This document shows, piece by piece, positions 45,073 through 55,840 of a stretch of 64,000 bases of DNA. A program made the translations under genes and the position numbers. A model generated the notes under the pieces. That model had not been told where the DNA came from. It saw only the letters and a program-made list of their open reading frames with translations, and did not search any database. Location: positions 2,651,501-2,715,500 of the forward strand of contig NZ_FNRV01000001.1 in the NCBI RefSeq assembly GCF_900105115.1, in the 5' to 3' direction. Source of the stretch: Pseudomonas mohnii (GTDB lineage Bacteria > Pseudomonadota > Gammaproteobacteria > Pseudomonadales > Pseudomonadaceae). Numbering within the stretch: position 1 is the first letter of the stretch; each line of letters opens with the position of its first letter.

Positions 45073-46352
45073 GGCGCTACTCCTTTACGCGGGGTCACAC
45101 CGGTGCGGCTGATCCGAATCAGGCCGCGCGGTCGCCAAATCATCATCAACACCATCAGGATGCCGAACAGCAGCACGCGGTACTCCGCAAAGCCGCGCAG
45201 CAGTTCCGGGGCCACGGTCAGCACGAAGGCTGCCATCACGACACCGATGGTCGAACCCATGCCGCCGAGCACCACGATGGCGAGGATCAGCGCCGATTCG
45301 AAGAAGGTGAACGAGGTCGGGTTCACAAAGCCCTGGTAGGTGGCAAAGAACACGCCGGCCAGACCGGCCGTCGAAGCGCCGATGGTAAACGCCGAGAGCT
45401 TGACCAGTACGTGGTTCAGCCCCATGGAGCGGCAGGCGATCTCATCTTCACGCAGGGCTTCCCAGGCACGCCCCACCGGCATCTTGACCAGACGATGCTT
45501 GATGTAGAGCACAGCCAGCACCACCAGGAACAACACCGCATAGATGAAGTAGTACTTCACGTCCGGGTTATAGGCGATACCGAAGAACTCGTGGAAAGGC
45601 ACCCCGCCATCCTTCGCCCGCTTGCCGAACTCGAGGCCGAAGAATGTCGGCAACGGTGCCGGCATGCCGTTCGGGCCACCCGTCAGGGACAGCCAGTTGT
45701 TGAGGATCAAGCGGATGATTTCACCGAAACCCAGGGTCACGATCGCCAGGTAGTCACCGTGCAGGCGCAGCACCGGGAACCCGAGGATGCAACCGGCCAG
45801 ACCGGCGGTGATCGCCGCCAGAGGCAGCACCGTCCAGAAACCCAGTCCCAGGTACTGATACCCGAGCGCCAGACCGTAGGCCCCGATGGCGTAGAACGCC
45901 ACATAACCCAGGTCGAGCAGGCCGGCCAGGCCGACCACGATGTTCAGCCCCAGTCCCAGCAACACATAGATAAGGCCGAGGATAACCACGCCCAGCAGGT
46001 AGGAGTTGGAGAAGAACGGAAACACCACCGCGATGACGATCACCAGCGGGATGATCCAGCGCAAGCGGGATTTGTAATCGGGTGGCAGTACATGCACCCC
46101 GGAGCCGGTAGTTTCAAAACCTTCGAGGATTTTCAGGCCCTTCGGGGTTTGCAGGAACAGGCTCAAGACAAAGCGACCGGCCATGACGATGGCGACAATC
46201 CATGCCACCCGGGTCGTTTCCAGGTTGAAGCCGTAGCCGTCGAGCACGACGCCGACGATCGGTCCGAACACAATCAGGGCGATGAGACCGGCAAGAATCG
46301 CGTCAACCAGACTTTTTTTGACATCAATGGATTTTTTAGTGGTTGAAGACAT
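45069..46352 (-). CDS. livM: Branched-chain amino acid ABC transporter permease LivM
   Basis: A 427-aa permease with an N-terminal extension of about 100 residues carrying extra helices, as in BraE/LivM of Pseudomonas. The core signature GLAGLLDLGYVAFYAIGAYGLALG is near residue 140, and the ILAIVVLGGMGSTIGVVMAA coupling loop near residue 370. It lies 3 bp downstream of livH and overlaps livG by 4 bp. Confidence 0.95.
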   Translation of the reverse strand: MSSTTKKSIDVKKSLVDAILAGLIALIVFGPIVGVVLDGYGFNLETTRVAWIVAIVMAGRFVLSLFLQTPKGLKILEGFETTGSGVHVLPPDYKSRLRWIIPLVIVIAVVFPFFSNSYLLGVVILGLIYVLLGLGLNIVVGLAGLLDLGYVAFYAIGAYGLALGYQYLGLGFWTVLPLAAITAGLAGCILGFPVLRLHGDYLAIVTLGFGEIIRLILNNWLSLTGGPNGMPAPLPTFFGLEFGKRAKDGGVPFHEFFGIAYNPDVKYYFIYAVLFLVVLAVLYIKHRLVKMPVGRAWEALREDEIACRSMGLNHVLVKLSAFTIGASTAGLAGVFFATYQGFVNPTSFTFFESALILAIVVLGGMGSTIGVVMAAFVLTVAPELLRGFAEYRVLLFGILMVLMMIWRPRGLIRISRTGVTPRKGVAP

Positions 46353-46355
46353 CGC

Positions 46356-47270
<915 letters not shown>

Positions 47271-47400
47271 AACGCAATCTCACGCATTTGAGAGACTGCA
47301 CAGAAGCCGGTTGCGACGGACCGGGGTTCAGCCGCCGGCGCAACACGGTTGTGTGCAGCTCTACGAGAAAAGACAGGTACTGCACGGACATGTTTCAGGA

Positions 47401-47427
47401 TTGCCCGACACCCAGGGCGTCGGGCAA
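47401..47427 (-). terminator. Intercistronic hairpin between livK and livH
   Basis: TTGCCCGAC and GTCGGGCAA form a perfect 9-bp stem around a 9-nt loop, just 15 bp after the livK stop, without a T run. It is more likely to protect livK mRNA or attenuate than to terminate fully, giving excess binding protein. Confidence 0.7.
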
Positions 47428-47441
47428 ATCAGCTGTTCATA

Positions 47442-48575
47442 TCACTTCTGTTTTTCCAGTTGATGGTATTTGCCGTCCTTGTCCCACTCGTAAACCACGT
47501 AGTCGGAGACTTTCAGGTCGCCCTTGCTATCCCAGGACTTCTCGCCCATGACGGTCTTGACCGGGTGTGCTTTCAGCCATTTGGCAGCGTCCTCACCCTT
47601 GTTGGATTTGGCGCCGTTGAACGCTGCTGCCAGGGTCTGGACCGAAGCGTAGGCATACAGGGTGTAGCCCTCTGGCTCGGTGCCATGTTTGCGGAACTCG
47701 TCAACCACGGTCTTGCTGTCTGGCAGCAGGCGTGGGTCGGCGCCGAAGGTCATCAGCACGCCGTTGACGAATTGCGGGCCGCCAGCGGTGGTCACCAGTT
47801 CGTCGGTCACGATGCCGTCGTCGGACATGAACTTGACGTCTTTGAGGCCTTGTTCACGCAGTTGACGAACCAGAGGACCGGCTTCCGGGTGCAGACCGCC
47901 AAAGTAGACGACATCGGCGCCAGCACCGCGGATTTTGGTCACGATGGTGCTGAAGTCTTTCTCACCACGGGTCAGGCCTTCGTACAGCACTGGCGTCACG
48001 CCGCGCTTGACCAGTTGAGCCTTGGTGGCATCTGCCAGACCCTGGCCGTAGGTGTCCTTGTCGTGCAGCACGACAACCTTCTTGCCCTTGAGCACGTCGA
48101 CGATGTAGTCGCCGGCCACGATGCCTTGCTGGTCGTCACGACCGCACATACGGAACATGGCGCTCAGGCCGCGTTCGGTAACCTGTGGGTTGGTCGAGCC
48201 TGGAGTGATGGCGATGATGCCCGCTTCGTCGTAGATCTCGGACGCCGGGATGGTCGACGAGGAGCAGAAATGACCGACCACGCCGGCGACTTTCTGGTTG
48301 GTCAGGTCCTTGGCGACCGTCACAGCCTGTTTCGGTTCGCAGGCGTCATCGCCCTTGACCAGTACGATTTTTTCCCCGTTTACGCCGCCCGCTGCGTTGA
48401 CCGCATCGGCAGCTGCCTGCGCACCCTTCATGTACTGCTCGCCAAATGCCGCGTTGGCGCCCGTCATTGGACCCGCTACGCCGATCTTGATGTCAGCCTG
48501 AGCAAACGCAGAAACACCCAACGCAGTTGCCACTGCGAGGGCCAGAAAGCCTTTCTTGTAAAACGTCTGGGACAT
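47442..48575 (-). CDS. livK: Branched-chain amino acid-binding periplasmic protein
   Basis: A 377-aa type 1 periplasmic binding protein with a signal peptide (YKKGFLALAVATALGVSAFAQA). GGAG 9 bp upstream of the ATG at 48575 fixes the start. Mature landmarks are IKIGVAGPMTGANAAFGEQ, DDACEPKQAVTVA, GHFCSSSTIPASEIY and YFGGLHPEAGPLVRQ. The two Cys positions match the disulfide of LivJ/LivK/BraC. It differs clearly from P. aeruginosa BraC as I recall it, so ligand preference could be wider than Leu/Ile/Val. Confidence 0.94.
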   Translation of the reverse strand: MSQTFYKKGFLALAVATALGVSAFAQADIKIGVAGPMTGANAAFGEQYMKGAQAAADAVNAAGGVNGEKIVLVKGDDACEPKQAVTVAKDLTNQKVAGVVGHFCSSSTIPASEIYDEAGIIAITPGSTNPQVTERGLSAMFRMCGRDDQQGIVAGDYIVDVLKGKKVVVLHDKDTYGQGLADATKAQLVKRGVTPVLYEGLTRGEKDFSTIVTKIRGAGADVVYFGGLHPEAGPLVRQLREQGLKDVKFMSDDGIVTDELVTTAGGPQFVNGVLMTFGADPRLLPDSKTVVDEFRKHGTEPEGYTLYAYASVQTLAAAFNGAKSNKGEDAAKWLKAHPVKTVMGEKSWDSKGDLKVSDYVVYEWDKDGKYHQLEKQK

Positions 48576-48630
48576 GAGGTGGTGCTCCAAGGTTTTTTTA
48601 GTTGGCACTGCGACTTCATTAATGCTCAGA

Positions 48631-48645
48631 GCAAGTGCCGTGCCA
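48631..48645 (-). promoter_or_regulatory. Near-consensus sigma-54 promoter of livKHMGF
   Basis: On the minus strand TGGCACG-N4-TTGCT agrees with the sigma-54 core TGGCACG-N4-TTGCW at every defined base. It lies about 56 bp upstream of the livK start. Confidence 0.85.
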
Positions 48646-48714
48646 TCGGTTTTTTATTCTGAAAAAAGTCGCTGCTTTATTGTTATTTTGACTGTTTCGA
48701 TCCCATTTTCATTG

Positions 48715-48875
48715 GGTGTGCAACCGTCTAAACCGGAGAAGGTGAAACCTTTTATTTATTGAGGCGCAACCCTCCCGTGCCATCATTGCAACCCCTACAC
48801 CAAACGGTGTGCAACCCGCCTGTAACAACGCACGTCACCGAACTGCACACTGCTGGTGCGGTACTGCTACAACCC
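48715..48875. promoter_or_regulatory. Upstream regulatory region of livK with repeated GCAACC motifs and an NtrC-like site
   Basis: This is the upstream half of the 360-bp gap between amaA and livK; no gene is seen. GCAACC occurs at 48720, 48766, 48788 and 48811 (spacings 46, 22, 23 bp), and ACAACCC at 48869. GGTGTGCAACC is repeated at 48715 and 48806. At 48844-48860, TGCAC-ACTGC-TGGTGCG fits the NtrC pattern at 11 of 14 positions (GCAC-N7-GTGC). It is about 200 bp upstream of the sigma-54 promoter, a usual enhancer distance. Confidence 0.5.
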
Positions 48876-48935
48876 GCACCATTACAGGCTAGTCGCTGCG
48901 CGAAAAAGCGCCGCTCTCCAGCACGATTTCAATCA

Positions 48936-50219
48936 TCAAATGACGATCCGCAGGCACTGGCCCGCGTGATACAGCGAAAAGCCCGCCTCATAAAGACAAC
49001 TGCGCAACCCGACCCCGGCCAATGGCTGCATGGGTGCAAAGGGAATCGGTAGCGCTTGAGGATTTCCGTTACACAAATAATCGGCAAAGGCTTTACCGAC
49101 GACTGTACCCGTGGTCACGCCCCGGCCGTTATAACCGGTGACTGCCACTAAACCGGGCGCCGGTTCGAACAGACGCATCAAATGATCGGGGGTGAACGCA
49201 ATGCGACCGGTCCAGGTGCACTCCCACTCCACCGGTTTGAGGTAAGGGAAGTAATGCTGCTGGACGCGATCGGCCCACGCCTTGAGGAACCAGGTCGGTT
49301 TCTGATTGCCGTTGCCCAGACTGCCGAGCAATAGACGGCCGTCTTTATCGCGGCGAATACTGCTGAGCACCTGGCGGGTATCCCAAGAACCCTGGCCACC
49401 CGGAAGAATGTGTTGCGCGGCCTCTTCCGTCAGCGGCACCGACGCCACCTGGTAGTAATAACCGGGGAAGAAATTGCGCCGCAATTCCGTCCAGTCGCCC
49501 TCGGTGTAAGCGTTGGAGGCAATCACCACTTGCTCGGCCAGTACCGAGCCCTGTGCGGTCTGCACCGACCAGCGCTGGCCCTGACGTTCGAGTCGGGTGA
49601 CCGGAGAATGATCGAACAATTGACCACCGAGGCCGATGGCCGCTTTGGCCAGCCCCGTGGTGTAGGCCATGGGATTGACCGTGCCGGCACGCCGGTCGAG
49701 CAAGGCGGCGGCAATCTTTTTGGTGCCCGTGGCTTGTTCGCAAGCCTGCCCGGTCAATAGCTCGACCGGCGCGCCACGGCGCTTCCACTGTTCTTCGCGA
49801 CTGCGCAGATCCGCTTCACCGCGGGCGTTGTGCGCCATGTGCAACGTGCCTTCACGGCGTAACTGGCAATCGATGTTGTATTTGTCGACCAGGCTGAACA
49901 CCAGGGCCGGTGCCGCACCGAGCATGCGGTTGAGCTGACTGCCGACCGCCTCGCCAAACCCGGCTTCAATGTCGTCCGGTGGAATCCACATGCCGGCATT
50001 GACCAGCCCGACGTTGCGCCCGGAACCGCCATGACCGGCGCGATGGGCTTCGAGCACGCAAACCGTTTTACCCTGCTCCAGCAAATGCACGGCCGCCGAC
50101 AGACCGGTAAAACCGGCGCCGATGACGCAGACATCGACCTTCACCTCTCCCTTGAGCGCCGCGTTGTCAGGCCTTTGCGGCGTCAGTTTTTCCCAAAGAC
50201 ACTCTTCGCGTAACGGCAT
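48936..50219 (-). CDS. amaA: FAD-dependent oxidase, probable L-pipecolate oxidase AmaA
   Basis: A 427-aa DAO-family flavoprotein. The FAD dinucleotide motif is VDVCVIGAGFTGLSAAVHLLE at about residues 26-46, with GGSGRNVGLVNAG following, and a C-terminal GYNGRGVTTGT FAD contact. GGAG 7 bp before the ATG at 50219 sets the start. Directly upstream is an ALDH of the AmaB type and a divergent LysR gene, the arrangement of P. putida PP_5257-PP_5259 for D-lysine/L-pipecolate breakdown. A gamma-glutamylputrescine oxidase role (PuuB-like) is the main alternative. Confidence 0.85.
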   Translation of the reverse strand: MPLREECLWEKLTPQRPDNAALKGEVKVDVCVIGAGFTGLSAAVHLLEQGKTVCVLEAHRAGHGGSGRNVGLVNAGMWIPPDDIEAGFGEAVGSQLNRMLGAAPALVFSLVDKYNIDCQLRREGTLHMAHNARGEADLRSREEQWKRRGAPVELLTGQACEQATGTKKIAAALLDRRAGTVNPMAYTTGLAKAAIGLGGQLFDHSPVTRLERQGQRWSVQTAQGSVLAEQVVIASNAYTEGDWTELRRNFFPGYYYQVASVPLTEEAAQHILPGGQGSWDTRQVLSSIRRDKDGRLLLGSLGNGNQKPTWFLKAWADRVQQHYFPYLKPVEWECTWTGRIAFTPDHLMRLFEPAPGLVAVTGYNGRGVTTGTVVGKAFADYLCNGNPQALPIPFAPMQPLAGVGLRSCLYEAGFSLYHAGQCLRIVI

Positions 50220-50260
50220 TGCCAGACTCCAACAGAAACCTAACCAACACAAAGTTCAAA

Positions 50261-50349
50261 TGTGGGAGCGAGCCTGCTCGCGATTGCTATCTGCCAGTCG
50301 ACCACTAAGTGACTGACGCACCGCCATCGCGAGCAGGCTCGCTCCCACA
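50261..50349. repeat. REP doublet between amaA and amaB
   Basis: TGTGGGAGCGAGCCTGCTCG and CGAGCAGGCTCGCTCCCACA are exact inverse copies about 50 bp apart. It lies inside the presumed amaBA operon. Confidence 0.92.
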
Positions 50350-50372
50350 GGGGATCACTGTACGACTGACGC

Positions 50373-51863
50373 TTAATCGAACGTGATGCCTTGAGCCAAT
50401 GGCAATTCCAGCGAGTAGTTCACGGTGTTGGTCTGACGGCGCATGTAGCCGCGCCATGCGTCGGAGCCGGACTCGCGACCACCGCCGGTTTCTTTCTCAC
50501 CACCAAACGCGCCGCCGATTTCCGCGCCGCTCGGGCCAATATTGACGTTGGCGATACCGCAATCGCTGCCCACCGCCGACATGAACTGTTCGGCTTCACG
50601 CACGTCGGTGGTGAAGATGCACGAAGACAGGCCTTGCGGTACAGCGTTGTTCAAACGCAGGGCTTCGTTGAAATCGCTGTAACCGACCACGTACAGGATC
50701 GGCGCGAAGGTTTCGTGGCAGACCACGTCGCTCTGCTCCGGCATTTCGACGATGGCCGGGGAAACGTAGTAAGCGTTCGGGAATTTGTCTTCAAGCTGAC
50801 GCTCGCCGCCGAATACCTTGCCGCCTTCGCTCAGGGCCTGCTCCAGCGCGTCCTGCATGTTTTCGAAGCTTTGCTTGTCGATCAGCGGGCCGACCAGGTT
50901 GCCTTCCAGTGGATGGCCGATACGCACTTTGGAGTAAGCGGCTTTGAGGCGGGTGACGATCTCTTCCTTGACCGATTCGTGGGCAATCAGACGACGCAAC
51001 GTGGTGCAACGCTGACCGGCAGTGCCGACGGCGCTGAACAGGATGGCGCGAACGGCCATGTCCAGGTCGGCGCTTGGGCCGAGGATCATGGCGTTGTTGC
51101 CGCCCAGTTCCAGAATGCTGCGGGCGAAGCGCGCGGCGATTTTCGGCGCCACTTCACGGCCCATGCGGGTGCTGCCGGTGGCGCTGACCAGCGCGACACG
51201 CGGGTCGTCGACCAGGGCTTCGCCGGCATCGCGGCCACCGATGATGACCTGGCTCAGGCCCGCAGGCGCATCGCTGAAGTTCTTCAGCACGCGGTCGAAC
51301 AGCGCCTGGCAGGCCAGTGCGGTCAACGGGGTTTTTTCCGATGGCTTCCAGATCACCGGGTTGCCACAGACCAGTGCCAGCGTGGCGTTCCAGGCCCAGA
51401 CCGCGACCGGGAAGTTGAAAGCACTGATCACGCCGACGACGCCCAGCGGATGCCAGGTTTCGCGCATGTGGTGGCCAGGACGCTCGGAAGCGATGGTCAG
51501 ACCGTACAACTGACGGGACAGGCCGACGGCGAAGTCGCAGATGTCGATCATTTCCTGAACTTCACCCAGGCCTTCCTGAGTGATCTTGCCGGCTTCCCAG
51601 GACACCAGCTCACCGAGATCGGCCTTGTATTCACGCAGGATGTCGCCCAGTTGACGCACCAGTTCGCCACGGCGTGGCGCCGGAACCTTGCGCCACAGCT
51701 CGAACGCATGATCTGCGCGACTGATGTGCTGCTCCACTTCGGCGGCACCTTCCCAGTTCACGGCGGCGATGCGGCTGCCATCGATAGGCGAATGCACCGG
51801 CACTTTGCCGTTCTGGTACAGGGCCGGGTTTACACCAAGACGATCAAGCAATGCGGCAACCAT
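50373..51863 (-). CDS. amaB: Aldehyde dehydrogenase, probable aminoadipate-semialdehyde dehydrogenase AmaB
   Basis: A 496-aa ALDH7-type (antiquitin-like) dehydrogenase that in P. putida converts piperideine-6-carboxylate/alpha-aminoadipate semialdehyde to aminoadipate. Catalytic Glu252 (LELGGNN) and Cys286 (GTAGQRCTTLRR) are present, with ISAFNFPVAVWAWN and the NAD segment IWKPSEKTPL. GAGGAG upstream of the ATG at 51863 sets the start, and the length equals that recalled for P. putida AmaB. It precedes amaA in transcription order. Confidence 0.9.
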   Translation of the reverse strand: MVAALLDRLGVNPALYQNGKVPVHSPIDGSRIAAVNWEGAAEVEQHISRADHAFELWRKVPAPRRGELVRQLGDILREYKADLGELVSWEAGKITQEGLGEVQEMIDICDFAVGLSRQLYGLTIASERPGHHMRETWHPLGVVGVISAFNFPVAVWAWNATLALVCGNPVIWKPSEKTPLTALACQALFDRVLKNFSDAPAGLSQVIIGGRDAGEALVDDPRVALVSATGSTRMGREVAPKIAARFARSILELGGNNAMILGPSADLDMAVRAILFSAVGTAGQRCTTLRRLIAHESVKEEIVTRLKAAYSKVRIGHPLEGNLVGPLIDKQSFENMQDALEQALSEGGKVFGGERQLEDKFPNAYYVSPAIVEMPEQSDVVCHETFAPILYVVGYSDFNEALRLNNAVPQGLSSCIFTTDVREAEQFMSAVGSDCGIANVNIGPSGAEIGGAFGGEKETGGGRESGSDAWRGYMRRQTNTVNYSLELPLAQGITFD

Positions 51864-52038
51864 GGGTGACTCCTCAAGCAAAAAACGGAACGGGTGCAGC
51901 CGGAAAATCACGGCTGATCAGGCCTGTAGTTTTAGCTCTCCGGAGGTTACTCAACAAACGACCTTTAAGAGAGATATCATTCCGTTTATTCATGCTGTGC
52001 ATTGCTGGCAATAAAGAGACAAGAACAAAGGACCGCCC

Positions 52039-52950
52039 ATGCTGAACAAACGCTATTTGCCATCGATCGCTGCACTGCAGTGTTTCGAAGCCGTGACCCG
52101 GCATCTGAGCTTCACCCGGGCCGCCGAAGAGTTGAATCTGACCCAGAGTGCGGTGAGTAAACAGGTCGCGCAACTCGAAGAGCTGTTGCAACACTTGCTG
52201 TTTCGCCGGGTGCGCCGACGCCTACAAATGACGCCAGCGGGCGACTTGTACCTGGTCGAGGTCAGAAAAATCCTCACGCAAGTCGAGATGTCGACCCATT
52301 ACCTGCGCTCCTATGGCGGTGAAACCGAAGTCCTGCGCGTCTCGACGCCACCGACGTTCGGCGCGCGCTGGCTGGTGCCACGCCTCAAAGGCTGGCGCCT
52401 GCGTCATCCATCGATTCACCTGGACCTGTGCAGCGAACAGGAGGCCGACGACCTGCTGCAAGGGCGCAGCGACCTGGCGTTCTACTTTGGCCAGGGCTCA
52501 CGGCCCGGCACCGAATGCCTGAAGCTGTTCGGTGAAGAATTGGTGCCCGTCTGCGCCCCCGGCAGCCTGCCGGCCGAGCCGTTCACCGATCCCACGCAAC
52601 TCACCGATCTGGTCCTGCTGCAAAACGCCTCGCGCCCCCAGGCCTGGCATGACTGGTTCGACAGTCAGGGCTACCACACCGAACACAGCTACCACGGCCC
52701 GCGTTTCGAAACCTTCTACATGTGCATCCGCGCCGCGCAGGTTGGCTGTGGCGTGGCACTGCTGCCACGGTTTCTGGTGGAAGAAGAGCTGGCGGACGGC
52801 AAACTGGTCATTCCCTGGAAGCATGCGATGCCCAGCACCGATGCGTATTACCTGGCGTACCCGGAGCATTCGGCGGAAGTGCCCAAGGTGCGGGATTTCG
52901 TGAAGTGGATGCTGGAGCAGGTTGATAGCCCGCAGCCGCCACCACTTTAG
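52039..52950 (+). CDS. LysR-family regulator of the ama genes
   Basis: A 303-aa LTTR with an N-terminal wHTH (residues 5-65, LPSIAALQCFEAVTRHLSFTRAAEELNLTQSAVSKQVAQLE) of the GcvA/AmpR-like subgroup and a C-terminal effector domain (about 92-295). It is divergent from amaB across 175 bp, where its operator should lie. In P. putida the equivalent gene is PP_5259. The probable ligand is pipecolate or a lysine-derived intermediate (inferred). Confidence 0.9.
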   Translation: MLNKRYLPSIAALQCFEAVTRHLSFTRAAEELNLTQSAVSKQVAQLEELLQHLLFRRVRRRLQMTPAGDLYLVEVRKILTQVEMSTHYLRSYGGETEVLRVSTPPTFGARWLVPRLKGWRLRHPSIHLDLCSEQEADDLLQGRSDLAFYFGQGSRPGTECLKLFGEELVPVCAPGSLPAEPFTDPTQLTDLVLLQNASRPQAWHDWFDSQGYHTEHSYHGPRFETFYMCIRAAQVGCGVALLPRFLVEEELADGKLVIPWKHAMPSTDAYYLAYPEHSAEVPKVRDFVKWMLEQVDSPQPPPL

Positions 52951-52959
52951 GCTTTAGCC

Positions 52960-52995
52960 ATCCCCTGTGGGAGCGAGCTTGCTCCCACAGGGGAT
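52960..52995. terminator. Perfect 15-bp REP-derived hairpin after the LysR gene
   Basis: ATCCCCTGTGGGAGC and GCTCCCACAGGGGAT flank a 6-nt loop (GAGCTT). It is a compact single hairpin made from REP outer arms, 10 bp after the LysR stop, and could terminate or stabilise that transcript. Confidence 0.75.
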
Positions 52996-53090
52996 CTGTT
53001 GTGATCCAAGAAATCGCTGGCAATCCAGCCCTCTGATATGCGCCACTAGCGCCACCGATCAATACCGCTGCAACGCTGGAGAATCCCGTT

Positions 53091-54314
53091 ATGAGCGAGA
53101 GTGTGTTTGCCGATCGCATCGTGCAGAACCTGCTCGACACCGACTTCTACAAACTGACGATGATGCAGGCGGTGCTGCACAACTACCCGAACGTGGAAGT
53201 CGAATGGGAGTTTCGTTGCCGCAACAGTGAGGATTTGCGCCCTTATCTGGCGGAAATCCGTTACCAGCTCGAGCGCCTGGCCGAGTTGAGCCTGAGCGCC
53301 GACCAGCTGAGTTTCCTGGAACGCATCAGCTTCATGAAGCCGGATTTCTTGCGCTTTCTCGGGTTGTTTCGCTTCAACCTGCGCTACGTCCATACCGGTA
53401 TCGAAAACGGCGAACTGTTCATCCGCCTGCGCGGCCCCTGGCTTCACGTGATTCTGTTCGAAGTGCCGATGCTGGCGATCGTCAGTGAAGTGCGCAACCG
53501 CTACCGCTATCGGGAAGTCGTTCTGGAACAGGCGCGCGAGCAGCTCTATCGCAAGTTCGACTGGCTGACCGCCAACGCCAGCAGCGACGAGCTGTCCGAA
53601 TTGCAGGTCGCCGATTTTGGCACCCGCCGCCGCTTCTCGTACCGTGTGCAGGAAGAAGTGGTGAACGTGCTCAAGCATGACTTCCCGGGACGTTTTGTCG
53701 GCACCAGCAACGTGCACCTGTCCCGGGAACTGGACATGAAACCGCTGGGGACCATGGCCCACGAATGGATCATGGCCCACCAGCAGCTCGGCCCGCGACT
53801 GGTCGACAGCCAGATCGCGGCGCTCGATTGCTGGGTCCGAGAATACCGTGGCCTGCTGGGCATCGCCCTGACCGACTGCATCACCATGGATGCCTTCCTC
53901 GGTGATTTCGACCTGTTTTTTGCCAAGCTTTTCGACGGTTTGCGCCATGACTCGGGCGATCCGGTGGTTTGGGCGGAAAAAGCCATCGCCCACTATCACA
54001 AGCTCGGCATCGACCCGATGAGCAAGACGCTGACGTTCTCCGACAGCCTGACACTGCCCAAGGCCCTGGAAATATTCCGTGCGTTGCGCGGGCGGATCAA
54101 CGTCAGCTTTGGCATTGGCACCAACCTGACGTGTGACATACCGGGTGTCGAACCGATGAGCATCGTGCTTAAAATGACCGCCTGCAACGGCCAACCGGTG
54201 GCAAAGATCTCCGACGAGCCCGGCAAGACTCACTGCAAAGACCCGAATTTCGTCGCCTATTTGCGACATGTTTTCCAAGTTCCTGCCCTTCCCAGCGTAT
54301 CTAGCAAGGAGTGA
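53091..54314 (+). CDS. pncB: Nicotinate phosphoribosyltransferase
   Basis: A 407-aa type II PRTase of the NAD salvage pathway (nicotinate + PRPP + ATP to NaMN). Landmarks are [20 protein letters not shown] at the N terminus, [34 protein letters not shown] with the auto-phosphorylated His in GTMAHEW, and [12 protein letters not shown] for phosphate binding. nadE starts 4 bp after its stop, so nicotinate is carried through to NAD by adjacent genes. Confidence 0.97.
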   Translation: MSESVFADRIVQNLLDTDFYKLTMMQAVLHNYPNVEVEWEFRCRNSEDLRPYLAEIRYQLERLAELSLSADQLSFLERISFMKPDFLRFLGLFRFNLRYVHTGIENGELFIRLRGPWLHVILFEVPMLAIVSEVRNRYRYREVVLEQAREQLYRKFDWLTANASSDELSELQVADFGTRRRFSYRVQEEVVNVLKHDFPGRFVGTSNVHLSRELDMKPLGTMAHEWIMAHQQLGPRLVDSQIAALDCWVREYRGLLGIALTDCITMDAFLGDFDLFFAKLFDGLRHDSGDPVVWAEKAIAHYHKLGIDPMSKTLTFSDSLTLPKALEIFRALRGRINVSFGIGTNLTCDIPGVEPMSIVLKMTACNGQPVAKISDEPGKTHCKDPNFVAYLRHVFQVPALPSVSSKE

Positions 54315-54318
54315 ATTC

Positions 54319-55146
54319 ATGCAAGCCGTACAGCGTGAGATTGCTGAACAGCTCAAGGTCCAACCGCCGTTTGCCGACGAGGCCGCCCTCAAGGCTGAAG
54401 TCGCCCGGCGGATTACCTTTATCCAAGACTGCCTGGTCAATTCCGGGCTCAAGACCCTGGTACTGGGCATCAGTGGCGGTGTCGATTCCCTGACCGCGGG
54501 CCTGCTGGCCCAGCGTGCCATGCGTGAACTGCGCCAGCGCACGGGAGACGACCAATACAAGTTCATCGCCGTGCGCCTGCCGTACGAAACCCAGTTCGAT
54601 GAACACGACGCCCAGGCCTCCGTGGATTTCATCGATCCGGACGAGCGCCACACCGTGAACATCGGTCCGGCGGTCAAGTCGCTGGCCAACGAAGTCGCGG
54701 CCTTTGAAGGCAAGCACGCGGTCTCGGTGGACTTCGTACTCGGCAACACCAAGGCGCGGATGCGCATGGTCGCCCAGTACACCATCGCCGGCGCTGCCCA
54801 CGGCCTGGTGATCGGTACCGATCACGCGGCAGAGGCAGTGATGGGCTTTTTCACCAAGTTCGGCGATGGCGCTTGTGATCTGGCACCGCTCAGTGGCCTG
54901 GTGAAAAACCAGGTCCGGGCGATCGCCCGCAGCTTCGGTGCGCCGGAGTCGCTGGTGGAGAAAGTACCGACCGCCGACCTCGAGGACCTGTCTCCTGGCA
55001 AACCGGACGAAGCGTCCCACGGCGTGACTTACGCCGAGATCGACGCCTTTCTGCATGGCGAACCGGTGCGCGAGGAAGCGTTCAAGATCATCGTTGGCAC
55101 TTACAACAAGACGCACCACAAGCGGGTGATGCCGTTTGCGCCTTGA
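54319..55146 (+). CDS. nadE: NH3-dependent NAD+ synthetase
   Basis: A 275-aa enzyme, the size of the ammonia-dependent form; there is no glutaminase domain. The PP-loop is [12 protein letters not shown] near residue 50. Conserved [42 protein letters not shown] and the C-terminal HKRVMPFAP are present. AAGGAG before the ATG at 54319 fixes the start. A strong terminator follows. Confidence 0.97.
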   Translation: MQAVQREIAEQLKVQPPFADEAALKAEVARRITFIQDCLVNSGLKTLVLGISGGVDSLTAGLLAQRAMRELRQRTGDDQYKFIAVRLPYETQFDEHDAQASVDFIDPDERHTVNIGPAVKSLANEVAAFEGKHAVSVDFVLGNTKARMRMVAQYTIAGAAHGLVIGTDHAAEAVMGFFTKFGDGACDLAPLSGLVKNQVRAIARSFGAPESLVEKVPTADLEDLSPGKPDEASHGVTYAEIDAFLHGEPVREEAFKIIVGTYNKTHHKRVMPFAP

Positions 55147-55161
55147 TTCGTAAATGAATGA

Positions 55162-55198
55162 AAAAGCCCGCTGAAGCGTTGATCTTCAGCGGGCTTTT
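55162..55198 (+). terminator. Terminator after nadE
   Basis: AAAAGCCCGCTGAAG and CTTCAGCGGGCTTTT form a 15-bp stem with a 7-nt loop, with A and T tracts at its ends. Confidence 0.93.
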
Positions 55199-55233
55199 CT
55201 TTGGCCGCAGGATGTGGCGATGCAACCGGCCTC

Positions 55234-55301
55234 TTCGCGGGCAAGCCCGCTCCCACATGAACCACAACCGTACCTGTGGGAGCGGGCTTGCCCGCGATGA
55301 A
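55234..55301. repeat. REP doublet between nadE and azurin
   Basis: TTCGCGGGCAAGCCCGCTCC and GGAGCGGGCTTGCCCGCGA face each other across about 30 bp. This is the GCGGGCAAGCCCGC subtype. Confidence 0.9.
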
Positions 55302-55321
55302 CGTTAACGCGGTGCTTCGGC

Positions 55322-55768
55322 TTACTTCAGCGTCACGGTGCCTTTCATCATCGAGATGTGGCCCGGGAACGAGCAAAAGAAACCATACTTTTCGTTGGCA
55401 TCGAGCTTCGACACGTCGAAGGTCACCGAGTCTTTTTCGTTGGCGCCGATGACCTTGGTGTGCGCGATGATGCGAGCATCACCTTCTTTCAAGTAGTTCT
55501 TTTCGATACCGGCGCCCAGGCCGTCGGTGGCGATCGGCTGCATGTCGGCTTCTTTGCTCAGCACCCAGTTATGGCCCATGACGGTTTTCGGCAAAGCGCC
55601 GGAGTGGGTCAGTTCCACGGTGAAGGTCTTGCAGCTCTTGTCGATTTCAATGGCCTTGGTGTTGAAGGACATCTGATCAGTGGAGTCGATAGTCGTTTTG
55701 CACTCTGCAGCCATCAGTTGGCTGCTGGCCAGTGTCAACAGAGATACCGCAACGAGTTTGGCAAACAT
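55322..55768 (-). CDS. azu: Azurin (blue copper protein)
   Basis: A 148-aa precursor with a 20-residue signal peptide ending MAA and a 128-residue mature chain starting [13 protein letters not shown]. Copper ligands in mature numbering are His46 (GHNW), Cys112, His117 and Met121 ([11 protein letters not shown]), with Gly45. The Cys3-Cys26 disulfide is kept. It is a periplasmic electron carrier between cytochromes and nitrite reductase or oxidative-stress partners. An ANR-like box lies upstream, and GGAG precedes the ATG at 55768. Confidence 0.98.
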   Translation of the reverse strand: MFAKLVAVSLLTLASSQLMAAECKTTIDSTDQMSFNTKAIEIDKSCKTFTVELTHSGALPKTVMGHNWVLSKEADMQPIATDGLGAGIEKNYLKEGDARIIAHTKVIGANEKDSVTFDVSKLDANEKYGFFCSFPGHISMMKGTVTLK

Positions 55769-55840
55769 GGTGAATCTCCAAGGCAGGGTTAACAGAAATG
55801 CGAGTGGACAGAAGACTGCCTGAAAACTTCGCAAGTTCCT

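Noticed and set aside
50391..51869. 492-aa plus-strand open frame
   Set aside because: Antisense to amaB, a complete aldehyde dehydrogenase.
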